NCBI GenBank assembly: GCA_963716085.1
Contig: OY970288.1
Span: forward strand, 6,128,662 to 6,192,661
DNA from: Persicitalea sp963716085
Lineage (GTDB): Bacteria; Bacteroidota; Bacteroidia; Cytophagales; Spirosomataceae
Reading direction: 5' to 3'
Length of the DNA stretch: 64,000 nucleotides
Every line of letters begins with the position of its first letter. Positions within the stretch are counted from its first letter, which is position 1. Made by a program: the position numbers and the translations under genes. The notes beneath the pieces were generated by a model. The model searched no databases and was not told the DNA's origin. It saw nothing but the letters and a program-made list of their open reading frames with translations. Of the stretch, positions 1-7,110 are shown one piece after another.

Positions 1-1
1 G

Positions 2-2236
2 GTGTACGTGCGCGAGGCCAGTACGGGCGTTACTACGAATCCCTACGGTTTTTACTCCATTACCTTGCCGGAGGGCGAGTACTCGCTGGTGTTCACCTAC
101 ATCGGCTACCAGAGGTTGACCGAGCGCGTGACGCTAAATGCCGACCAGCGCCGGAACGTAGAACTCTCGGCCGAAAGCAAGCAATTGGAAGAAGTCGTCA
201 TTTCTACCAGGAAGGAGGATGAAAACGTCCGCAGTCTGGAAATGTCGGTCAATAAGGTGGACATTAAGACCATCCGCCAGATTCCGGCTTTGCTGGGCGA
301 GGTGGACATTATCCGCAGCATTCAGCTACTACCCGGCGTGACGACCGTCGGCGAGGGCGCGTCGGGCTTCAACGTGCGCGGCGGCGACGTGTCGCAGAAC
401 CTGATTTTGCTCGACGAAGCACCCGTCTATAATTCCTCCCACTTATTTGGCTTTTTTTCGGTTTTCAATCCCGACGCGGTTAAGGACGTCAAGCTCATCA
501 AGGGGGGGATTCCGGCGCGGTATGGTGGGCGCATTTCGTCTATTCTGGATGTCAGGATGAAGGAGGGAAATACCAAAAAGCGTGAAGTCAACGGCGGCAT
601 CGGTACTATTTTCTCGCGACTGACCTACGAGCAGCCCTTCGCGGCCGGAAAGGGGTCGTTCATCGTGGCGGCGCGGCGGTCGTACATCGATGTGTTGGCC
701 AAGCCTTTCCTGAAAGGCGACTTAAAGCAAACCCGCTTTAATTTTTACGACCTCACGGCTAAGGTCAACTACCGCATCAACGACAAAAACACCGTCTACG
801 CCTCGGGCTACTTCGGGCGCGATGTGTTCGGGGCCGATGTCTTTGGGTTCGGCTGGGGCAACGGCACCGCTACGGTGCGCTGGAACCACGTGCTTTCCAA
901 CAAGCTCTTCCTGAATCTTACGACCTATTACAGCAACTACGATTACGCGATCGATTCGGACCCCAATAACACGACTCCCGACGACCGTTTCGAGTGGAAC
1001 TCCAAAATCATCAGCAGCAGCGTGAAGCCTGACTTCACCTATTACCTTACGCCCAACAATCAAGTCAGCTTTGGCGGGCAGTTCATCACCTACGACAGCC
1101 GCCCCGGTAATGCCGTGGCTGTTTCCAGCGGCGAAAGCCGCAACATCAGTCTCGACTCCCGTTTTGGCGATGAGTCGGCGCTGTACATTGGCAACGAGCA
1201 GAAAATATCGGAGCGCCTTTCGTTGCAATACGGCCTGCGCTACTCTTTTTATCGCAACCTCGGACCCGGCCAGGTGTATCAGTACCAGGAAATCCAGGAA
1301 GGTGAGCGCAAATTCCCCGAATTGCCGGGTACTGCGGTAGGAAAGGGCGATGTCATCAAGCAATACGGCAACTGGGAGCCGCGCTTTTCCGCGAATATCG
1401 GGCTAAGTTCCACGGCCTCGATCAAGGCCAGCTACAACCGCACGGCGCAGTACCTGCACCTGCTTTCCAACACGGCGGCTACCTCGCCGCTGGACGTCTG
1501 GACCCTGAGCACCAACATTATAAAGCCCGAAATCGCCGATCAGGTGGCGCTCGGCTGGTTCCAGAATTTTCGTGACAATACCTACGAAGCCTCCGTGGAG
1601 GTTTATTATAAGGATTTGAAAAACCAGATCGACTACGTTCGCAATTCCGACCTGCTGCTCAACCGCTACGTGGAAGGTGACCTGCTCTTCGGCAAGGGCC
1701 GCGCCTACGGGGCTGAGTTTTTCCTGCGAAAAAACAAAGGCCGCCTCACGGGCTGGCTCAGCTACACGTTGGCCCGCACCGAGCGGCTCATCGACGGCGT
1801 CAACAACGACGACTGGTTTCCGGCCCGCTTCGACAAACCCCACAACTTCACGGCGGTTGGGATTTATAACTTGAAAGAGCGACTGACGCTGTCGTCTACT
1901 TTCACGCTTGCATCCGGTACACCAGCGACCTTCCCGACCAACCGCTTCGAGTACAACGGCTGGGCTTTGCCACACAATGTGTATAACGCCCGCAACAACA
2001 ACCGCATCCCAACTTATCACCGCCTGGATCTGGCGGCGACCTTGAAGTCAAAGAAGAAACTGTTCGGTATCGGCCAGGGCGAGTGGGTGTTCTCGGTGTA
2101 CAATGCCTACAATCGCCGCAATCCCTACTCGGTCTATGTACAGCAAAACGAAGACAATCCGCTGACGACGGAAGCCATCCGTTTTTCGGTGATCGGGTCA
2201 GTGATCCCGGCCGTCACCTACAATTTCAAATTTTAA
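2..2236 (+). CDS. TonB-dependent receptor with carboxypeptidase-like N-terminal domain (5' partial)
   Basis: Outer-membrane TonB-dependent transporter of the Bacteroidota type; the substrate cannot be told. The first 60 or so visible residues are the end of a carboxypeptidase-regulatory-like beta-sandwich (NPYGFYSITLPEGEYSL, then a FTYIGYQ motif). A plug domain follows at about 85-190 (PGVTTVGEGASGFNVRGGD, then LIKGGIPARYGGRISS), and the rest is a 22-strand-type barrel ending in a terminal aromatic (YNFKF). The frame is open at the left edge, so the signal peptide and true start lie outside the window; the GTG at base 2 is probably internal. The DUF4249 lipoprotein at 2980 is the usual partner gene of such receptors. 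Family assignment is secure. Confidence 0.93.
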   Translation: MYVREASTGVTTNPYGFYSITLPEGEYSLVFTYIGYQRLTERVTLNADQRRNVELSAESKQLEEVVISTRKEDENVRSLEMSVNKVDIKTIRQIPALLGEVDIIRSIQLLPGVTTVGEGASGFNVRGGDVSQNLILLDEAPVYNSSHLFGFFSVFNPDAVKDVKLIKGGIPARYGGRISSILDVRMKEGNTKKREVNGGIGTIFSRLTYEQPFAAGKGSFIVAARRSYIDVLAKPFLKGDLKQTRFNFYDLTAKVNYRINDKNTVYASGYFGRDVFGADVFGFGWGNGTATVRWNHVLSNKLFLNLTTYYSNYDYAIDSDPNNTTPDDRFEWNSKIISSSVKPDFTYYLTPNNQVSFGGQFITYDSRPGNAVAVSSGESRNISLDSRFGDESALYIGNEQKISERLSLQYGLRYSFYRNLGPGQVYQYQEIQEGERKFPELPGTAVGKGDVIKQYGNWEPRFSANIGLSSTASIKASYNRTAQYLHLLSNTAATSPLDVWTLSTNIIKPEIADQVALGWFQNFRDNTYEASVEVYYKDLKNQIDYVRNSDLLLNRYVEGDLLFGKGRAYGAEFFLRKNKGRLTGWLSYTLARTERLIDGVNNDDWFPARFDKPHNFTAVGIYNLKERLTLSSTFTLASGTPATFPTNRFEYNGWALPHNVYNARNNNRIPTYHRLDLAATLKSKKKLFGIGQGEWVFSVYNAYNRRNPYSVYVQQNEDNPLTTEAIRFSVIGSVIPAVTYNFKF

Positions 2237-2238
2237 AA

Positions 2239-2280
2239 TTTCGCGGTAGAGACAAGGCATGCCTTGTCTCTACCGCGAAA
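2239..2280. repeat. Perfect 42-bp palindrome
   Basis: Two 21-bp arms meet with no spacer (centre between 2259 and 2260). Each arm contains GTAGAGACAAGGCA or its complement. It begins two bases after the TonB receptor stop. It could act as a transcription terminator hairpin although no T-run follows. A gapless perfect palindrome of this length looks like a dispersed repeat. The degenerate palindrome at 51568-51587 shares the AGAC start of the arm. Confidence 0.85.
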
Positions 2281-2302
2281 CAGAATAACCTAAGGCCAAA
2301 CC

Positions 2303-2983
2303 ATGAAGCAAAAAATCGCCGTCCTCGGCGCAACAGGCCGCACCGGAATCTGGATCGTAAAAGAGGCCCTGAATCGGAGTCACGCCGTAAACGCCCTGGT
2401 GCGGCCGCAGAGCAGCCTGGACATCGAGCATCCTGATTTGACCATCATCAAAGGCGTCCCGACTTCGACAAAGGATTTGGCGCAAACGATGCAAGGCTGC
2501 GAAGCCGTACTAAGCGCCTTAAATATTTCCCGAAAAACCGAATGGTGGCCGTGGTCGGAATTGAGCTCGTCGCCGACGTTTCTGAGTGAGGTAGCGCAGC
2601 AAGTCGTGAACGTAGCCAAAGAAACACACCTGAAGCGCTGCCTGATCGTCTCGGCCTGGGGAACGGGCGAAACCAAGGCCGACATTCCGGGTTGGTTCCG
2701 ATGGGTCATCGACACCACCAAGATCGGCGTCACCTACCGCGACCACGAGCGACAAGAGGAGATTTGGGAAAAATCGGACCTGGACTGGACCGTCGTGCTT
2801 CCCGCCGGCCTGACGAACGAGACTGATGACAAGCCCGTTCAGGTAGTGTTGGAAAGTAAAACCGCCAAACCCGATAAACTGACCATCAGCCGCCGCATGG
2901 TGGCAAAGTTTATGCTGGACGCTTTGGAAAACCAAAGCTATATTCAGCAAAAGCCAATTATTTCTTACAAAGATCAGTCATGA
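2303..2983 (+). CDS. NAD(P)H-binding atypical short-chain reductase (NmrA/BLVRB-like)
   Basis: A 226-residue Rossmann-fold protein. The N-terminal glycine motif GATGRTG (residues 9-15) after a hydrophobic strand binds the dinucleotide, and the pattern LVRPQSSLD marks the end of the second strand, as in NmrA-like and flavin-reductase-like atypical SDR proteins. WTVVLPAGLT near residue 160 is the usual strand of this family. No catalytic YxxxK is evident, so a redox enzyme or a redox sensor are both possible. It lies between a TonB receptor and its DUF4249 partner, and its stop overlaps the next start by four bases (ATGA), so it is probably co-transcribed. Substrate unknown. Confidence 0.8.
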   Translation: MKQKIAVLGATGRTGIWIVKEALNRSHAVNALVRPQSSLDIEHPDLTIIKGVPTSTKDLAQTMQGCEAVLSALNISRKTEWWPWSELSSSPTFLSEVAQQVVNVAKETHLKRCLIVSAWGTGETKADIPGWFRWVIDTTKIGVTYRDHERQEEIWEKSDLDWTVVLPAGLTNETDDKPVQVVLESKTAKPDKLTISRRMVAKFMLDALENQSYIQQKPIISYKDQS

Positions 2984-3897
2984 AAAAAAGAGCCATTCAT
3001 CTATTCCTGAGCCTGTTTGCCGTCGCGGTTTTCCTGACAAGCTGCGAGGACGCCATAGACATTGAAACCGAAACCGGCCCTACCCAACTCGTCGTAGACG
3101 GGTGGATTACCAACAAGCCCGGCCCGCAAACCGTGAAGTTGACCTTGTCGGCGGCTTACTTCGACAATAGCCGGGCCAAGCCTGCGCTGGGGGCCGAAGT
3201 AATGATTACGGACGAGCAAGGCGCAATCTATAAATTCACCGACGAAAAAGGCAAGGGTGTTTATAGATGGACGCCTAAGTCTGACACATTGGCTTTGGGC
3301 CGCGTCGGGGGAAAATACGCTCTGCAAATCAAATATGGCGGCGAGGAATACACCGCCACCAACGAAATCAAGCGGGTGCCGAAAATAGACTCGCTGGTCT
3401 ATGAGGAGGAGAGCTTCCCCATCAACCCACCCGAAGGCCCGAAAGACGGTTATCTGGCGCAATTCTACGCCCGCGACTTCGTGGGCCTCGGTGACACTTA
3501 CTGGATAAAGCCCTTGAAAAGCGGCAAGCTCTACGGCACCGACCCAAACGACATTTCGCTGGCCTTCGACGCCTCGTTCAGCCCCGGCTCACCCTCCGAC
3601 GGACTGGTGTTTATTCAACCCCTGCGGCAGTCGATCAACGTCAACAAGCTGTTCTCAGCGGGTGATACCGTAGGGGTGGAATTGCACAGCATCAGTATCG
3701 AATCGTACTACTTTTTGTTTCAGGTCAGGCAGGAAACCACCAATGGCGGCATTTTCGCCGTCCCGCCCGCCAACATTCCCACCAATATTTCTAACAAAAA
3801 CACCAACGGCAAGAAAGCCCTCGGCTTCTTTGGAGCTTCCGCCGTCAGCCGCGCCGAAACGGTAATCGATCCCAAGAAGGCGAAGGTGAAGGAGTAA
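2980..3897 (+). CDS. DUF4249-family lipoprotein
   Basis: A 305-residue protein with a signal peptide ending in a lipobox (FLTSC, Cys about residue 22), so it is a lipoprotein. Next come the patterns LVVDGWITNKPGPQTVKLTLS and, about residues 70-100, GAEVMITDEQGAIYKFTDEKGKGVY, split here as in DUF4249 proteins. DUF4249 proteins accompany TonB-dependent receptors in Bacteroidota and are thought to be surface or periplasmic partners; the function is not established. The start overlaps the preceding reductase stop (ATGA), so translation is probably coupled. The family is usually longer (about 350-400 residues), so this is a somewhat short member. Confidence 0.82.
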   Translation: MKKRAIHLFLSLFAVAVFLTSCEDAIDIETETGPTQLVVDGWITNKPGPQTVKLTLSAAYFDNSRAKPALGAEVMITDEQGAIYKFTDEKGKGVYRWTPKSDTLALGRVGGKYALQIKYGGEEYTATNEIKRVPKIDSLVYEEESFPINPPEGPKDGYLAQFYARDFVGLGDTYWIKPLKSGKLYGTDPNDISLAFDASFSPGSPSDGLVFIQPLRQSINVNKLFSAGDTVGVELHSISIESYYFLFQVRQETTNGGIFAVPPANIPTNISNKNTNGKKALGFFGASAVSRAETVIDPKKAKVKE

Positions 3898-3907
3898 GGG
3901 GTAGGGA

Positions 3908-4086
3908 GGCACAAAGTTCCAAAGGCACAAAGTGGGCTGACGCACAATGGAATTAATCTTTTTAAACTTTTTTCGGAAAAGGCTTAACCAAGCAGTAGAT
4001 TGGCCTTATATCCCTTTTCCACTTTGTGCCTTTGTGCCTTTGTGCCTTTGTGCCTTTGTGCCTTTGTGCCTTTGTGCCTTTGTGCC
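3908..4086. repeat. Octamer-array inverted repeat
   Basis: Left part 3908-3931 is three 8-bp units (GGCACAAA, GTTCCAAA, GGCACAAA). Right part 4023-4086 is eight exact copies of TTTGTGCC, the complement of the first unit, so the two parts can pair. Between them lies GTGGGCTGACGCACAATGG, similar to the core found in other such elements. The element fills the gap between two convergent genes; the right array ends six bases before the next gene's stop codon. Confidence 0.9.
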
Positions 4087-4091
4087 TCCCT

Positions 4092-6188
4092 TCAAAAAGA
4101 ATACATCACCTGCGCCTTCATTTCGCTGCGGGTGTTTCCCTGGATTTCATTGAGACCCGAGCTAATGAGTTCCGTGTTGCTAAACCGCGATTGCGACCAA
4201 CGGAGCCAGATTCTCAGGTTTCGAGACATTGCGTAGCGCAGCATAATGTAGTGCCTTGTACCCCGGTCGTAGTAGGCGGGTAGCGAGAAGGCGTAGAGAA
4301 CGTCTTTTTCGTAGACGTACTGGCGGCTGTTATAATCGTCGGTAGCGAAAAAAGCTACGCGGCCGCTCAGTTCCAGCCGGGAAAATCGCCAGGTAACATC
4401 TTGCAAAACCGTAATTCCCTGCGAACGGGACGTTCCCACAAAGGCGTAATCGCCGCCTTGAACGCGGGTGCGTACCGCGAATTTCAGCGGCACGTCGTAC
4501 TCGGCTTGCAGCACCGCCGTGCGGCGAATGGTGGTGGCGATGTCGGGCAGAGGCGTTGTGCCGCCCGAAAGGTTGCGCATTTTGTGTTCTTCGTGGAAGA
4601 GGGCGAAGGCCGTGAAGCGCTTGTTGGGCGTGTAGCGGGCGTGCAGCAGTCGGTCGTTTCCGTCGGAAGGCGCGTTGACCTGGTACTTCAGCCACGGAAA
4701 ACGGAAGCGGTCGTAGAAGCCGCTGATTTGCCAGCGGCGGTTGGGCTTATAGCGCAGCCCCCAATAGGTGCCCGATTCATTGATAGGCCGCGAGCCTTCG
4801 GTAATGGGATTGCCATAAAAAGTATGAAAGTTGGGGTCGTAGTGCCGGAGTTGAAAGGTAAAATCCAGCGCCTTGCTCAGCGTGGCGATCAGCCCGCCCA
4901 CGCCGCCCAGTCCACCGCTCAGGGAGCGCGCGCCTTCGCCGAAAAGGTGGACGTTCCGCCAGTGGTAGTCGCCGTGCAGGCCGATGGTCAGGTTCTGGTT
5001 GCCCGTGAATTCAAATTTGTTGTAGGGCAAGTCACGTTTCTGCAAGCTGCCGTCGAAGTGCGTGTAGAGCGCGGTCATCCCAATCTTGCCCGTTTGTTTG
5101 GGAAAAGTGTACAGCGCGTGGAAGCCGACGTTCTTTTCGGGAATCAACCCCTGCTTGTCGCGTTCGGAGGGCGTACGGTGCAGTCCGGCGGTGAGGAGCG
5201 AGGAGATTACCGTCCCATTAGGGCCGTCGGCCAGGTCGCTCAGGCTGGCGTCGCGTCGGGTAGCTGAGCCGAAAAGCGTCACGTCCAGGTTTTTTCGCAG
5301 ATTGACCGTCGCCGCCGCGCCGCGAAAGAAGCCCGCTTCCAGCACCGAGGTGTAAGGACGCAAGCCCAGCGTGCTGCGGTAGGTGGTCAGGATCGTTTCG
5401 GTGCCTTTACCCAGCGCAAATCCAGCCGCCATTACTACGCCTTGCCCGGCCTGCATCTGGAAATCGCCGATAATGAGGTTCTTGAGCCGCCCCCGATTCA
5501 TGATTTGGGCGTGAAAAGACGTGAAGTCGCCGCCAAAAACCTGCCGCTCGGGCCGCCAGGCCAGTACTTCCCCCGCGTCTTTCTCGGTGGTGAAACCAAA
5601 ACTGAACGCCCCAATGCGCGAGTAGCGGTAGCGGGCATAAACCTGATACGGATCCCCCGCGTAGCGCGTCCGCGAGCGGGAGGTCGTGTCTATTTCGGAA
5701 AATCCTTTCTGCTGCTCCAAGAGCCGTTCCGACCGCAGGATGAGGTAATGCTGGGTAGGATTTTGCAGCGATTCCCGCAGCGATAGCCGTTGCGTCTGCA
5801 CTGTCACGAAGGGCAATAAGCGCCGAATCGTGGGTAGGTCGAAGCCGGGAATGGCCTGCAGTTCGTACAACGATAGCAGCGGCCCGAGTTGAGCGCGGTA
5901 GTCTATGAAAGCATCCAACTGCGTTTGGGAAAGAATGTAGGTGGCTGCCAGTTCATCGCGGGTGGCGATGTTCAGGTCGCGGGGATTGGCGTACAACTGA
6001 AACAGCGACTCGAATAAGTCGCTGTAATTGATGTCTTCGCTGGGAACGGGAAAAAGCTCCTGCACGAATTGCTGGATGTCTATCTCCCGCCGCGGCGGGT
6101 CCTGGGCGTGAGCGGTAGCGGCGGCGAGAAATACAAAACCGCCACTCATCAAAACAAGAAGAACTCTAATGGGTAGCGATGTTCCCAT
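4092..6188 (-). CDS. Helix-hairpin-helix domain outer-membrane beta-barrel protein
   Basis: A 698-residue protein if translated from the ATG at 6188, which starts directly with a signal peptide (hydrophobic VLLVLMSGGFVFLAAA, cleavage after AHA). A possible ATG 36 bases upstream adds residues encoded by a repeat hairpin and is less likely. Residues about 60-125 hold a double helix-hairpin-helix (LNIATRDELAATYILS and LYELQAIPGFD), as in ComEA-like proteins. The remaining residues are a series of amphipathic strands ending in an aromatic residue (MYSF), as in an outer-membrane barrel. This architecture is common and uncharacterised in Bacteroidota. It ends against a tandem array and converges with the DUF4249 gene. 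Confidence 0.72.
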   Translation of the reverse strand: MGTSLPIRVLLVLMSGGFVFLAAATAHAQDPPRREIDIQQFVQELFPVPSEDINYSDLFESLFQLYANPRDLNIATRDELAATYILSQTQLDAFIDYRAQLGPLLSLYELQAIPGFDLPTIRRLLPFVTVQTQRLSLRESLQNPTQHYLILRSERLLEQQKGFSEIDTTSRSRTRYAGDPYQVYARYRYSRIGAFSFGFTTEKDAGEVLAWRPERQVFGGDFTSFHAQIMNRGRLKNLIIGDFQMQAGQGVVMAAGFALGKGTETILTTYRSTLGLRPYTSVLEAGFFRGAAATVNLRKNLDVTLFGSATRRDASLSDLADGPNGTVISSLLTAGLHRTPSERDKQGLIPEKNVGFHALYTFPKQTGKIGMTALYTHFDGSLQKRDLPYNKFEFTGNQNLTIGLHGDYHWRNVHLFGEGARSLSGGLGGVGGLIATLSKALDFTFQLRHYDPNFHTFYGNPITEGSRPINESGTYWGLRYKPNRRWQISGFYDRFRFPWLKYQVNAPSDGNDRLLHARYTPNKRFTAFALFHEEHKMRNLSGGTTPLPDIATTIRRTAVLQAEYDVPLKFAVRTRVQGGDYAFVGTSRSQGITVLQDVTWRFSRLELSGRVAFFATDDYNSRQYVYEKDVLYAFSLPAYYDRGTRHYIMLRYAMSRNLRIWLRWSQSRFSNTELISSGLNEIQGNTRSEMKAQVMYSF

Positions 6189-6248
6189 ACTGGTAGTGAT
6201 GAGTGATATGCGCCAGTCATTCATAGTTCATCACTCATAATTCATCAT
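6189..6248. repeat. Heptamer-rich hairpin leader
   Basis: This spacer lies between nadC and the helix-hairpin-helix gene, both on the minus strand. It contains GTGATGAGTGAT and its rough complement ATCACTCAT around a central CGCCAGTCATTC. It therefore resembles the hairpin leaders of the T6SS region, with 7-bp instead of 8-bp periodicity. It abuts the chosen start of the downstream gene. Confidence 0.5.
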
Positions 6249-7100
6249 TCAATAGGCTTTCAAACTTAAATCCAGACTCTTGATCTGGTGCGTCAGCGCG
6301 CCGCTCGAAATGCTGTCCACGCCCGTTTCGGCTACGGCGCGGAGGGTGGTTTCGTCGATGTTGCCGGAAGCCTCGATCTCTAGACGCCCGCCGATTTTCT
6401 TGACTGCCGTACGCATATCTTCTAAAGAAAAATTATCCAGCATGATGATGTCCGCGCCGCCCACGCGCAGCACTTCGTCCACTTCGCCCAGGTTGCGGGT
6501 TTCTATTTCGATTTTCAGGTTGCGGCCCGTTTTATCGAGGTACTCGCGGGTACGAATGAGGGCGGGCAGGATGCCCCCGGCGTAGTCGAGGTGGTTGTCT
6601 TTGAGCATAATCATATCGTACAGCCCCATGCGGTGGTTGTGCGCGCCGCCGATGCGGGTGGCCATTTTTTCAAAAATCCGGAAATTGGGCGTCGTTTTGC
6701 GGGTATCCAGTAACTTCACGGGCAGATCGGCAACAAGGTCGGCCATGCGGCGGGTATGGGTCGCGATGCCGCTCATGCGCTGCATGATGTTGAGCATCAG
6801 CCGCTCGGCTTGCAGGATGGCACGCGCGCTGCCCTCGACGGTGAGGACGATGTCACCCACCTCGATGCGGGTACCGTCCTGAATTTTTACCTCTACTTTC
6901 AGGGAAGGGTCGACTTCTTCAAACACAACCAGAGCCACCTCCACGCCCGCCAGCACGCCCGCCTGCTTCACTAATAATTGGGCGCGTTTGGTGGCCGTTT
7001 CAGGTACGCAGGCCAGGGAAGAGTGGTCGCCGTCGCCGATGTCCTCGCGCAGGGCGAGGCGAATCAGGTCGCTGAGGTCGTGAGGATTGGTTTCGTTCAT
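6249..7100 (-). CDS. nadC: Nicotinate-nucleotide pyrophosphorylase (carboxylating)
   Basis: Quinolinate phosphoribosyltransferase, which makes nicotinate mononucleotide from quinolinate and PRPP in de novo NAD synthesis. Length 283 residues is normal. Hallmarks: REDIGDGDHSS near the N-terminus, LMLNIMQRMSGIAT with the conserved His-Thr-Arg, LLDTRKTTPNFR, then KMATRIGGAHNHRMGLYD and, near the C-terminus, EIEASGNI and GVDSISSGALTH. The ATG at 7100 fits the family start; a longer frame to 7256 reads back into the CHAT gene and carries a cysteine-rich, unlikely extension. It starts only 10 bases after the CHAT gene stop, so it is probably read from the same message. Confidence 0.96.
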   Translation of the reverse strand: MNETNPHDLSDLIRLALREDIGDGDHSSLACVPETATKRAQLLVKQAGVLAGVEVALVVFEEVDPSLKVEVKIQDGTRIEVGDIVLTVEGSARAILQAERLMLNIMQRMSGIATHTRRMADLVADLPVKLLDTRKTTPNFRIFEKMATRIGGAHNHRMGLYDMIMLKDNHLDYAGGILPALIRTREYLDKTGRNLKIEIETRNLGEVDEVLRVGGADIIMLDNFSLEDMRTAVKKIGGRLEIEASGNIDETTLRAVAETGVDSISSGALTHQIKSLDLSLKAY

Positions 7101-7110
7101 GGTGGGAAGT

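Noticed and set aside
4023..4086. Short direct repeats that could be read as a CRISPR array
   Set aside because: Units are 8 bp and contiguous, with no spacers of 30-40 bp, and no cas gene is in the window.
4401..5267. Long plus-strand open frame of 288 codons opposite the helix-hairpin-helix protein gene
   Set aside because: It is a GC-driven shadow of the minus-strand gene, which has a signal peptide, domains and a barrel; the plus frame has no recognisable domain.
6189..6224. Upstream ATG at 6224 for the helix-hairpin-helix protein
   Set aside because: The twelve added residues are encoded by the repeat hairpin and displace the signal peptide from the N-terminus.
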